Shown: positions 1-7,989, numbered from the stretch's first letter. The stretch: 8,778 nucleotides of DNA from an uncultured Bacteroides sp. (GCA_900557355.1 USSR01000262.1:1-8778), one strand, 5' to 3'. The notes: generated from the sequence alone by a model not told the origin. Numbers and translations: made by a program.

Positions 1-801
1 TCCTTTATCGGATTGTGTACGTTTTCACCATATGCATCATCACAAGAGGGTATGACGCGTGAGGAGCGTATCAAAGCGTTAGAAAGGTTGAAGATGGAAG
101 ATGAAAAAATAGAGGCAAATACAACGGGATTAATTACAAAAAACACACCTATAGAAATAGAGAAATTAGAACTGCCTCCGCTTTCTGTTTTTTTAGATGC
201 TGTAGTTGAAAATGCTACTGTGAAAAGAGCCCAGTCGCAAGTAGAACAAGTTAAAACCAAATACCGATTAGAGAAACGAAATTGGTGGAACTACTTCCGT
301 CTTAATGGCATGTATTCATACGGTCGATATAATGTCATCGGTAATGCCAGTGATGAGTTTACTCCTATGTATCAAACAACGATGTCAAGTGCACAACATA
401 ACTTTAATGTAGGAGCTAATATCGGTATCAGCCTCGGTGATATTATAAATCGTCCATTAAAGTTGAAAGATTATCGTTACCAGATAGAACAGTTGAAGTA
501 TACCCAAGAAGAGGTTATGGAAGACCGTCGTTTACTTGTTCTAGAAGCATACAATGCAGTGACGGAGCAATTAGCTACAATTAGAGCAAAGGCTGAAACC
601 GCTGCCTTATATAATGCACAGATGAAAATCTCTGAAAACAACTTCATACAAGGGAAAATGGATATTATCTCCCTTTCTTTAGAGCGTGCGCGACGTTCAG
701 GCGCTGTAACTAGTTACGAACAGAGCCGAGTAGCTCTACACAACTCAATTGTGTTATTAGAGATGCTGACTAATGTAAAAATTTTAAAAGAAAAAAGATA
801 G
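1..801 (+). CDS. TolC-like outer-membrane channel protein, single-repeat, 5' partial
   Basis: The reading frame is open from base 1 to the TAG at 799-801, so the true start lies upstream. The first visible residues (SFIGLCTFSPYASSQ) look like the end of a signal peptide with cleavage near the ASS-Q junction, so probably only about 5-15 residues are missing. After an acidic/basic linker, visible residues 58-96 form an amphipathic helix beginning LPPLSVFLDAVVENATV, like the first helix of a TolC repeat. Two beta-strand segments follow (about 97-114 and 133-146), then about 120 residues of helix ending in a TolC-like pattern (NNFIQGKMDIISLSLERAR, then EQSRVALHNSIVLLEML). This equals one outer-membrane-efflux repeat, whereas TolC has two, so the protein is about half the usual length. 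Inferred role: outer-membrane/periplasmic channel for the polysaccharide made by this operon, since it lies 6 bases before the co-polymerase gene. No canonical lipobox is present (L precedes the Cys). The family call is firm; the transported substrate is inferred. Confidence 0.82.
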   Translation, partial: SFIGLCTFSPYASSQEGMTREERIKALERLKMEDEKIEANTTGLITKNTPIEIEKLELPPLSVFLDAVVENATVKRAQSQVEQVKTKYRLEKRNWWNYFRLNGMYSYGRYNVIGNASDEFTPMYQTTMSSAQHNFNVGANIGISLGDIINRPLKLKDYRYQIEQLKYTQEEVMEDRRLLVLEAYNAVTEQLATIRAKAETAALYNAQMKISENNFIQGKMDIISLSLERARRSGAVTSYEQSRVALHNSIVLLEMLTNVKILKEKR

Positions 802-807
802 AGCCCT

Positions 808-2973
808 ATGGATATAATGCTATTCATATCACAGTTCCTATACCGCATTCGCTACTGGTTATTGTGGGGAACTCTTTTTGTTACGGGATTGGTGGTTTAC
901 TTCACCCAATTCTTGCCCTATAGTTACACTGTTACAAGTAGCATCTATGCAGGTGTAACCAATTCGACTTCCCTTGATGGCTCTTCTATTAATTATATGG
1001 TTATAAATAGTACCTTTGATAATCTAATCAACCTCGGTAAGTCACGCGGAACATTAGAAAAAGTATCTTTGCGTCTATTGGCAAACTCATTAACCTTTGG
1101 TGAAGAATGGAAAGATAACCAATACATCCAAGCCAAGCATTATCGACAATTACTCCAAATTACCCCAAAAGAAGTGTTGGCATTAGTTGACCGAAAAGAT
1201 GTTGAAAAGACATTAGCCAACCTAACTGCCTATCGTAAACCGAACGATAATAATTTCATCTATTCAATTTTTAACCGCCCCGTTGCATTTTACAGTGCAA
1301 AAGCATTGGATGGCATTAAAATAAAACGTGTTGGAAATAGTGATATACTTGAAATTGAATATACATCTGCCGACCCTGGTATTACTCAAAAGACCGTTGC
1401 TATTTTAATAGACGAGCTGATCAAAGCCTATGAAATTCTTCGATATAAGTCAACCAATGATGTTATTGCCTATTTCATGGAACAAGTTCGACTTGCTAAA
1501 CAGAAAATGAACGAGGAAGAAGATGATTTAATGCATTATAATGTACAAGAACGTATCATTAACTATCCGGAAGAAACTAAAGCTTTAGCAGGAACTCGTT
1601 ATGAGGTTGAAGACCGCTTGGAAGAAGCCGAACGTATTTACGAAGCTGCAGTAAGCTTGCGCAACATGCTGGAAGATAAAATGGACATACGGGCTCAGAT
1701 TATTCGTAATAATACAAACCTATTACAAGAATTAAACAAGGTTAGTGCTTTGAATCAAAGTATCATGGAACGAGAAATTTTCACTTCTGATGACTCCAGG
1801 CTTACAGACGAAAATATACGAAAGGAAAAAGAAGCACTAAAAAAAGCAGAAGACAACATCAGTCATATATCAGACAATTTAAATGAGTTCAATTTCACCA
1901 AAGAAGGTGTTGGCATTCAAGAAATGGTAGTAGAATGGTTGACAGCTTGCATAAATGAAGCTAAGGCTAAAGCTGAACGTGAAGTTCTAAAAAAACGACA
2001 ACAGGACATCTTTGATCAATATAGCCACATGTCCCCCATCGGAACGCAAGTTAATCGAAAAGAACGTGCAATCGGTATTGCAGAAGATAATTACCGTACT
2101 CAGTTGAAAGGCTTGGCCGACGCAAATCTTCGTCTGAAAAACATTGAAATGAGTACTAGTAATTTGCAAACTGTAGCTCCACCGGACTTTCCATTAACTG
2201 ATAATGGACGCAGCCGAATGCTCTATATTCTACTTGCCTTTATAGGAAGTATTGTATTTATCATAACTTATTTCTTACTAATTGAGTTATTAGATCGCAC
2301 TTTGCGTGATCCGATTCGCAGTAAACGTCTCAGTGGCTTACCAGTGATTGCAGCTTTCAATGGCATTAGTAATTTAAAATTCCGTGGCTTTTTGAAAGTA
2401 TGTAATCGTATTGCCGCTGCTTATAGTTGCCATCGGTTAAACCAATATTTATCACCTAATCGTCCTAATGTCATCAACATGATTAGCGTTAATAGCCGTG
2501 AAGGAAAATCATTCCTTTCTAGATACTTTATGGAACATTGGAAATCGGAAGGCTTACGTGTACGTTTGGTATGTTACGACGTTGACTTTGAAGTAAGCAG
2601 CAGTAAGTATATACAAGCGGAACAGTTATCAGACTTCTGGAATCTGAACGAAGCGGAACAAATACCGGATATCATCATAGTAGAATATCCCCCTATTAAA
2701 GATGCAGCTATTCCCTTACCAGTACTTCAAAAGGCTGATGTGAATTTATTGGTGGCTAATGCCTGCCGTTTATGGCGCAATAGTGATAAAACAACAATTG
2801 CTCCCATCAAAGAAGCATTGAAAGACACTCCATTTATGCTTTATCTAAATAATGCGGATAGAGATGTAGTGGAATCTTTCACTGGCGAATTACCTCCCAA
2901 AACTCCAACTCATTCATTCTTCAGCAGGTTGGCTCAACTAGGTCTTACATCTAAGAAAAATGAAGTAAAATAA
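808..2973 (+). CDS. Wzc/Wzz-like polysaccharide co-polymerase with degenerate tyrosine-kinase-like domain
   Basis: This 721-residue inner-membrane protein probably controls polymer chain length and couples polymerisation to export. A first membrane segment lies at about residues 15-35. A periplasmic Wzz-type domain follows, then a long charged coiled-coil region (about 220-450). A GNVR-like stretch (about 409-456) ends in a proline-containing APPDFPLTDNGRSR just before the second membrane segment (471-494). The cytoplasmic part (495-721) has the bacterial tyrosine kinase layout: Walker A-like SVNSREGKS (560-568), Walker A'-like LVCYDVD (587-593) and a Walker B position DIIIVEYPP (621-629). 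In active kinases the last is usually a run of hydrophobics followed by DTPP, so Asp is replaced by Glu and Thr by Tyr; the Arg usual after the A' DxD is also absent. The C-terminal tail (690-721) has no tyrosine, so the usual autophosphorylation cluster is missing. The ATG at 808 leaves a 6-base gap after the upstream stop and puts the membrane segment at the normal distance. The co-polymerase call is strong; kinase activity is doubtful. Confidence 0.9.
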   Translation: MDIMLFISQFLYRIRYWLLWGTLFVTGLVVYFTQFLPYSYTVTSSIYAGVTNSTSLDGSSINYMVINSTFDNLINLGKSRGTLEKVSLRLLANSLTFGEEWKDNQYIQAKHYRQLLQITPKEVLALVDRKDVEKTLANLTAYRKPNDNNFIYSIFNRPVAFYSAKALDGIKIKRVGNSDILEIEYTSADPGITQKTVAILIDELIKAYEILRYKSTNDVIAYFMEQVRLAKQKMNEEEDDLMHYNVQERIINYPEETKALAGTRYEVEDRLEEAERIYEAAVSLRNMLEDKMDIRAQIIRNNTNLLQELNKVSALNQSIMEREIFTSDDSRLTDENIRKEKEALKKAEDNISHISDNLNEFNFTKEGVGIQEMVVEWLTACINEAKAKAEREVLKKRQQDIFDQYSHMSPIGTQVNRKERAIGIAEDNYRTQLKGLADANLRLKNIEMSTSNLQTVAPPDFPLTDNGRSRMLYILLAFIGSIVFIITYFLLIELLDRTLRDPIRSKRLSGLPVIAAFNGISNLKFRGFLKVCNRIAAAYSCHRLNQYLSPNRPNVINMISVNSREGKSFLSRYFMEHWKSEGLRVRLVCYDVDFEVSSSKYIQAEQLSDFWNLNEAEQIPDIIIVEYPPIKDAAIPLPVLQKADVNLLVANACRLWRNSDKTTIAPIKEALKDTPFMLYLNNADRDVVESFTGELPPKTPTHSFFSRLAQLGLTSKKNEVK

Positions 2974-2993
2974 TAACTTTAAAGAGAACTAAA

Positions 2994-4457
2994 ATGGCAT
3001 ATAATAGTCGATACCCTGTCCGCGAACTTCCTCCACAAGCAGCACTTGCTTCTTTGCTGCTCATTGGGTTAGTGGCTATTGCGTATGCCATCATTACTCA
3101 AAAATTATTAATTGCTGCTATCATTATTAGCCTGCCTTTGGCTGCTATTATATTATTTTATGGCCTCCAAGCTCCCCGCTTCGGTTATCTAATATATGCA
3201 ACATATGCATTTTTTTTTATTGCAATTATGCGTTATACTCGTACCACGGGACTTAGCGTTATCTTGGATATACTTTTAGTATATATGGTGATATCCATAC
3301 TTTTTTCCTTTCTCCGAAACAAGGCGGATATAAGATTAACAAATGCTGTAAATATATTGACCATTAGTTATATTCCTTGGATCCTATTCATTTTATTCCA
3401 GTTTCTCAATCCTGGAATACAGGATGAAGGTATCACAAAAGGAATTCGCATCATAATATTGGAGACATTTGTTCTTTACATAGTCTCATCTTTATTGGCC
3501 GACAAACCTAAGACGTTAAAAATAGGATTAATAACTGTAGGAGTATTCGTATCAATCGCATTCTTCAAATTATGGTGGCAAAAACATTTTGGTTTTGATT
3601 ACGCCGAAAGAGAGTGGCTTGTAAGTAGTGATAGCTGGAGAACCCATATTATAAATACAGGAATACGCTATTTCTCCATATTCACTGATGCCAGCAATTT
3701 TGGAGCATGTATGGGACTCATAACACTTGTATATACTATTATCGGCATACATACACGTAATAAACGATTATTATACTATTACTTAGCAGTAGCCCTAATG
3801 GGGCTAATCGGCATGTTTATGTCTGGTACACGTGGTGCTATTATTATTCCTATAGCTGGAACAGCACTCTACTGTCTGCTCTGTAAAAATATAAAAATAT
3901 TCGCAACTACAGCACTCATCGGTATATTGGTAGTTTCATTTTTTTCTCTCACTAATATTGGAGAAGGAAATGCTTTTATACGACGTATGAGGACTGCTTT
4001 CCGTCCTACAGAAGATGCATCTTTTAATGTTCGTGTCGAAAACCGAAAAGAGGTTGCAGCATATTTGGAAAAACATCCATGGGGAGTTGGTATAAACGAA
4101 AGCATTCCTAAGTTATGGAAGAGAGGAGATATATATGAGGAAGGAACTCTCCCGCCCGACTCTTATTATGTAAGAATATGGATACAAACCGGTTATATGG
4201 GATTGAATCTTTACCTTGCCATATTAGTTGTAGTACTGCTCCGATGTTGCTACATTGTCATGTTCCGCATCAAGAACAAGGAATTATATCATATACTGGC
4301 AGCTATGACTTGTGGAGTCTTTGGGGTATGGATCAACGGATATACAGGCGAAGCTATGAATACCGCCCCCACTGACTTTCTCGTTATAGCTTCATTAGCA
4401 TTCATTATGAACGGCCCTTATATAGACAAACAGATTACTCAAGAAAAATCAATATAA
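2994..4457 (+). CDS. wzy: Wzy-type polysaccharide polymerase (O-antigen ligase/polymerase family)
   Basis: This 487-residue protein has about 12-14 hydrophobic segments: closely spaced helices at about 17-80, 87-107, 120-138, 151-191, 229-319, 400-420, 431-448 and 460-474. The Wzy_C/O-antigen ligase signature is visible: an Arg-containing loop leading to FTDASNFGACMG (230-241), MSGTRGAII (276-284) at the start of a helix, and a large periplasmic loop (about 320-398). That loop contains NVRVENR, HPWGVGI (361-367) and PPDSYYVRIWIQTGYMG (387-403). The family joins lipid-linked glycans: polymerases extend the repeat unit, ligases move it to lipid A-core. The neighbouring co-polymerase and flippase favour polymerase, but sequence alone does not exclude ligase. 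The ATG at 2994 follows the upstream stop by 20 bases; an AAAGAG at 2981-2986 might help ribosome binding, though this signal is weakly used in Bacteroidales. The upstream gene ends in tandem TAA TAA. Confidence 0.87.
   Translation: MAYNSRYPVRELPPQAALASLLLIGLVAIAYAIITQKLLIAAIIISLPLAAIILFYGLQAPRFGYLIYATYAFFFIAIMRYTRTTGLSVILDILLVYMVISILFSFLRNKADIRLTNAVNILTISYIPWILFILFQFLNPGIQDEGITKGIRIIILETFVLYIVSSLLADKPKTLKIGLITVGVFVSIAFFKLWWQKHFGFDYAEREWLVSSDSWRTHIINTGIRYFSIFTDASNFGACMGLITLVYTIIGIHTRNKRLLYYYLAVALMGLIGMFMSGTRGAIIIPIAGTALYCLLCKNIKIFATTALIGILVVSFFSLTNIGEGNAFIRRMRTAFRPTEDASFNVRVENRKEVAAYLEKHPWGVGINESIPKLWKRGDIYEEGTLPPDSYYVRIWIQTGYMGLNLYLAILVVVLLRCCYIVMFRIKNKELYHILAAMTCGVFGVWINGYTGEAMNTAPTDFLVIASLAFIMNGPYIDKQITQEKSI
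3210..3218 (+). repeat. Run of nine T inside the polymerase gene
   Basis: Nine consecutive T bases encode part of a membrane helix (residues near 72-75, AFFF). It is the longest homopolymer I noticed in the window. Runs of this length can cause replication or transcription slippage, and a one-base change would truncate the polymerase. Here the frame is intact. In an AT-rich gene full of Phe codons, this may be chance. Confidence 0.6.
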
Positions 4458-4476
4458 AAACAAGTAATATCATATC

Positions 4477-5703
4477 ATGAGCGAGATTTTTTCCATATTC
4501 AATCCCGATTGGTGGGTAGATGAAAACAACAATGCTTTACAAATTGCAGATGCCATTTTGTTCTTGTTGCTAAGCATTCCGGTGTTGTATCTTTTTATTT
4601 GTGCACTTTTCTCGTTGGGGAAATACAAGAATCCCTATCCTCCTGCTAAAGTACACCACCGTTTTCTTGTATTGTTTACAGTATTACGTAATGGCAAAGA
4701 AGTGATTCACTCTATAAATAGTTTCTTGGATACTCAACTTTATCCACGTGATAAGTATGACATAGCCGTTGCAGCAACTCAATTGCCGGAAGAAGATTTA
4801 GTAACTCTGCTTCAGATGCCAGTCAACATTGTTGTTCCCGATAAAGAACAATGTACGAAAGTTTATGCTATCCAGCAAGTTATGGAGCGTTATTCTCCTG
4901 CAGAATACGACATGGTTGTTATTTTTAATTCTGATAATCGAATTGTTCCTAATGCATTAAACTTGTTCAACAATGCATACTATTCCGGATGCGATGCTAT
5001 CCAGGCGCACCGAATGACCGAAAATCTAACTACCAGTATTGCCGTATTAAATGCCACCAGTGAAGAAATTAATAATAATATCTTCCGTAAAGCGCATACA
5101 CGCATGGGATTTTCTTCTGCCCTAATAGGTTCAGCTATGGCATTTGATTTTCCAATGTTCCATGAAATAGCACCTAAGCTGAAAGGTTCTGATTTAAGTA
5201 AATCGATGGAAACAGCACTGTTGCAACAGAACATCTACACGGAATATATGGAAGAAGTAGTATGTTATAGTAAGAAAGAAGAAAGTGCCAATGGATATGA
5301 GGCCCAACGTATTGGTTGGCTCCGTTCACAATATAGCAGTACTATCTTCGCACTAAAAAAACTACCGATAACTCTGCTTAAAGGCGAATGGGACTATGCG
5401 CTCAAACTTTTCCAATGGTTAATGCCATCACGTTTTCTACTTATCGCTCTTATCACCTTGTGTGCCATCGGCATTACCCTCCTCGATTTCACACTTAGCT
5501 TTAAATGGTATACCCTTTTAGGTGTCATTATTATTACATTTATAATGGCGTTACCGGATGGAGAAGTAAACAAACGGTTCAAACACTCCATATGGGCATT
5601 GCCAATCTTAGTATTTGCAAGTCTATTTAGTCATATTACACGTTTCTTCCAAAAAAAGAAAACTCCCAAAGACAAAAAGACAGAAGAGTCAGAAAATAAA
5701 TAG
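4477..5703 (+). CDS. Membrane-anchored family-2-like glycosyltransferase
   Basis: This 408-residue protein has an N-terminal membrane segment (about 24-47), a cytoplasmic GT-A-like domain (about 60-300), three hydrophobic segments (about 316-337, 343-360, 371-390) and a Lys/Glu-rich tail. This layout is that of processive-type GT2 enzymes such as cellulose or hyaluronan synthase relatives. Landmarks match in order: a nucleotide-binding start (HRFLVLFTVLRNGKEVIHSI); a DxD position read as VVIFNSDNRI, with NSD at 151-153; GSAMAF (218-223); GSD at 237-239, where active enzymes commonly have TED or ED; and QRIGW (277-281) matching the Q-x-x-R-W region. The second Asp of DxD and the presumed base Asp239 are kept; the first Asp is Asn. 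It probably adds a sugar to the lipid-linked intermediate at the inner membrane. Donor and acceptor cannot be read from the sequence. The start ATG at 4477 is 19 bases after the polymerase stop. Confidence 0.82.
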   Translation: MSEIFSIFNPDWWVDENNNALQIADAILFLLLSIPVLYLFICALFSLGKYKNPYPPAKVHHRFLVLFTVLRNGKEVIHSINSFLDTQLYPRDKYDIAVAATQLPEEDLVTLLQMPVNIVVPDKEQCTKVYAIQQVMERYSPAEYDMVVIFNSDNRIVPNALNLFNNAYYSGCDAIQAHRMTENLTTSIAVLNATSEEINNNIFRKAHTRMGFSSALIGSAMAFDFPMFHEIAPKLKGSDLSKSMETALLQQNIYTEYMEEVVCYSKKEESANGYEAQRIGWLRSQYSSTIFALKKLPITLLKGEWDYALKLFQWLMPSRFLLIALITLCAIGITLLDFTLSFKWYTLLGVIIITFIMALPDGEVNKRFKHSIWALPILVFASLFSHITRFFQKKKTPKDKKTEESENK

Positions 5704-5708
5704 AAAAC

Positions 5709-6830
5709 ATGAAGATAGCTATTGAAGCGCAACGTATTTTTCGCCCCAACAAACACGGTATGGACTTTGTTGCATTAGAAACCATACGTGAATTGCAGAA
5801 AAGGGACGACGGTAATGAATATTACATTATTGTCGCTCCCGGGGAAGATCGCTGCTTGGAAGAGTCGACTAATCTATCCATCATAGAGCTAAAATGTCCA
5901 ACTTATCCTCTTTGGGAACAGGTAGCATTGCCGCGCGTAGTAAAACGTTTAAAAGTCGATTTACTTCATTGTACTTCAAACACAGCTCCTTTATGGTGTC
6001 CCGTACCTCTGGTTCTGACACTGCATGATATAATCTATTTGGAACCGAGACAACACCGAAGTCCTTCCCTTTATCAGGAATTAGGCTGGCATTATCGTCG
6101 AATCGTAGTACCACATATTCTAAAGAAATGCAAGAAAATAATAACGGTCTCACATTTTGAATGTAATCGTATCCGTAAAGCATTAAATATTTCAACAGAA
6201 CGTATTACAGCAATATATAATGGATATAATACTCATTTTTTCCCACAGGATAAAATTGACATGCGTATAGTCCACCAATATATTCCAGAAAAGGACTTCC
6301 TGTTCTTTCTCGGTAATACCGATCCTAAAAAGAATGCTGTGCGTACTTTGAAAGCATATAGTCTATATCTGCAACGGTCCAGCATAAAGCGACCGCTCCT
6401 AATCGCTGATTTGAAAGAAGAATATATTGATAACTTGCTAGAGCAAGAGGGAATCTCTGATATTAAATCATATCTATATTATCCAGGTTACATTGCCAAC
6501 CATGACTTGGCAACACTTTATAATGCAGCTTTTGCATTCCTCTACCCATCACTCCGTGAGAGTTTTGGTATTCCAATGATAGAAGCGATGGCGTGTGGGG
6601 TGCCCATCATTATCGGAAATACTTCCGCAATGCCCGAAGTTGCCGGTCCGGGTGCATTAGCTGTTGATCCGTACAAACCGGAAGAGATTGCAAATATGTT
6701 ATTAAAATTAGAGATAGATGAGACATTATATCTAAAACAAAAAGATTACGGATTACTTCGGTCACAACAATTTTCATGGGCAAAGACTGCTGATGAATTA
6801 GTCCAACTATACCGCAACCTGAGATTATAA
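5709..6830 (+). CDS. GT4 family glycosyltransferase
   Basis: This 373-residue soluble or peripheral enzyme has two Rossmann-like halves (GT-B fold). The N-terminal half starts MKIAIEAQRIFRPNKHGMDF; the position usually occupied by a Gly-Ile-Gly acceptor loop reads KHGMDF. VDLLHCTSNTAPLW (83-96) and LVLTLHDIIYLEPR (101-114) are typical of this family, as are ITVSHFE (145-151) and IYNGYN (169-174). The C-terminal half has LGNTDPKKNA (201-210), equivalent to the usual prKN phosphate-binding segment, and the retaining E-x7-E motif at Glu284 and Glu292 in ESFGIPMIEAMACGVPII. The overall pattern resembles mannosyltransferase-like GT4 enzymes of O-antigen and capsule loci, but the sugar is not predictable with confidence. 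It starts 5 bases after the previous stop, consistent with co-transcription. Length and motifs are complete, with no sign of damage. Confidence 0.92.
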   Translation: MKIAIEAQRIFRPNKHGMDFVALETIRELQKRDDGNEYYIIVAPGEDRCLEESTNLSIIELKCPTYPLWEQVALPRVVKRLKVDLLHCTSNTAPLWCPVPLVLTLHDIIYLEPRQHRSPSLYQELGWHYRRIVVPHILKKCKKIITVSHFECNRIRKALNISTERITAIYNGYNTHFFPQDKIDMRIVHQYIPEKDFLFFLGNTDPKKNAVRTLKAYSLYLQRSSIKRPLLIADLKEEYIDNLLEQEGISDIKSYLYYPGYIANHDLATLYNAAFAFLYPSLRESFGIPMIEAMACGVPIIIGNTSAMPEVAGPGALAVDPYKPEEIANMLLKLEIDETLYLKQKDYGLLRSQQFSWAKTADELVQLYRNLRL

Positions 6831-6850
6831 ACCAATTGAATCAACCAAAT

Positions 6851-7987
6851 ATGAAAGCTCTTTTTCTCGTCTTTTACGGTTTTCAAGAGTATAACGGAAT
6901 CAGCAAGAAAATCAAATATCAGGTAAACGCTTTAAAGAAATGCGGTTTGGATGTCCCAACCTGCTATTATGAAGTTACGCCCGATGGGAGCAGACAATGG
7001 TTAATAGACAATAAAATATTGGCGGATCTTGGCAAAGGAGTGATAGCCAAACTTAAAAAGCGTGTTTCATTCCGTCCCATCATCCGATATGTGGAGAAAG
7101 AAAACATCTCATTGATATACATACGCTCCTACCATAACGCTAATCCTTTCACAATACATTTTGTGAGAGAACTTAAAAAAAGGAATGTAAAAATCCTCTT
7201 GGAAATACCTACCTATCCTTACGATCATGAGTATTGTTCTGTGAAAGAGAAGATACAGCTATATACCGATAAATTATTCCGTCGTGCATTTTGCAGATAT
7301 ATCGATGCCGTTATCACTTTCTCCAACGATACAGAAATTTTTGGCTGTCGTACCATACGGATTTCCAATGGCATAGATTTTAGCCAAATTCCGCTAAGAA
7401 CAAAAGTAAGTAGCTTAAATTATGAACTGCATTTAATCGGTGTAGCCGAAATACACTTTTGGCATGGTTTTGATCGTTTAATCAAAGGGCTTGGAGAATA
7501 CTACAGTAATCATCCCGAATACAAAGTCTTTTTCCACCTTGTAGGGAATATAACTGGCGAAAGAGAATATCAAGAAATTATGACGCCCATACGTGAATAC
7601 GGATTGGAGCCATACGTCATTCTATATGGAGCGCAACACGGCGAAGCACTAGATGCTCTTTTTGAGCAAGCAGATTTTGCAATTGGCAGTTTAGCACGCC
7701 ATCGTAGCGGAATATATAATATTAAAACATTAAAAAACAGAGAGTATGCTGCACGAGGCTTTTCTTTCATCTATTCTGAGACAGATGAAGACTTTGATCA
7801 AATGCCTTATGTACTGAAAGCTGCAGCTGACGAAAGCCCCATCAACATTCCACAATTAATCTCTTTCTGCCATTCACAGTCTATGCCTCCACAAATGATA
7901 AGAGATTCTATCCGACACTTATCGTGGGAAGAGCAAATGAAAAAGGTACATGAAGACGGGATATTCCGAAACTTACAAAATATATAG
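6851..7987 (+). CDS. Divergent GT4-fold glycosyltransferase
   Basis: I place the start at the ATG at 6851 (378 residues, MKALFLVFYGFQEYNGISKKI), because this gives a normal GT-B first strand and glycine loop (YNGISKK). An in-frame TTG at 6836 would add only five residues, MNQPN. Numbering here is from the ATG. The N-terminal half has LIYIRSYHNANPF (88-100) and ILLEIPTYPYDHEY (115-128), then VITFSND and ISNGIDF (171-177). The C-terminal half has LIGVAEIHFWHGFDRLIKG (195-213), FHLVGNITG (228-236), VILYGAQHG (256-264), an ADFAIGSLARHRSG stretch (274-287) and LKNREYAARGFSFIY (294-308). The Glu in REY sits at the second Glu of the E-x7-E motif, but the residue eight positions earlier is Asn, so the classical motif is incomplete. 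It lies 20 bases after the other GT4 gene and 2 bases before the flippase, so it almost certainly serves the same glycan. Donor and acceptor are unknown. Confidence 0.82.
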   Translation: MKALFLVFYGFQEYNGISKKIKYQVNALKKCGLDVPTCYYEVTPDGSRQWLIDNKILADLGKGVIAKLKKRVSFRPIIRYVEKENISLIYIRSYHNANPFTIHFVRELKKRNVKILLEIPTYPYDHEYCSVKEKIQLYTDKLFRRAFCRYIDAVITFSNDTEIFGCRTIRISNGIDFSQIPLRTKVSSLNYELHLIGVAEIHFWHGFDRLIKGLGEYYSNHPEYKVFFHLVGNITGEREYQEIMTPIREYGLEPYVILYGAQHGEALDALFEQADFAIGSLARHRSGIYNIKTLKNREYAARGFSFIYSETDEDFDQMPYVLKAAADESPINIPQLISFCHSQSMPPQMIRDSIRHLSWEEQMKKVHEDGIFRNLQNI

Positions 7988-7989
7988 TT

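Noticed and set aside
4..18. Possible lipoprotein signal (FIGLC)
   Set aside because: The residue before Cys is Leu, whereas a lipobox needs Gly, Ala or Ser there. An ordinary signal peptidase site near ASS-Q fits better.
13..801. TTG at base 13 as the start of the TolC-like gene
   Set aside because: The frame is open to base 1 and the residues before and after look like the inside of a signal peptide. The gene is cut by the window edge.
2974..2993. Possible promoter or terminator in the gap before the polymerase gene
   Set aside because: The gap is only 20 bases, with no hairpin and no Bacteroidales promoter pattern (TTTG plus TAnnTTTG). The other gaps are no longer than this.
5881..6195. 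104-codon open frame on the minus strand
   Set aside because: It lies wholly inside the well-supported GT4 gene and its translation shows no family features; it is a shadow frame. The other minus-strand frames in the window are shorter and also overlap real genes.
6836..6850. TTG at 6836 as the start of the second GT4-like gene
   Set aside because: The ATG at 6851 is a better codon and starts directly at the conserved first beta strand; the TTG adds only MNQPN.
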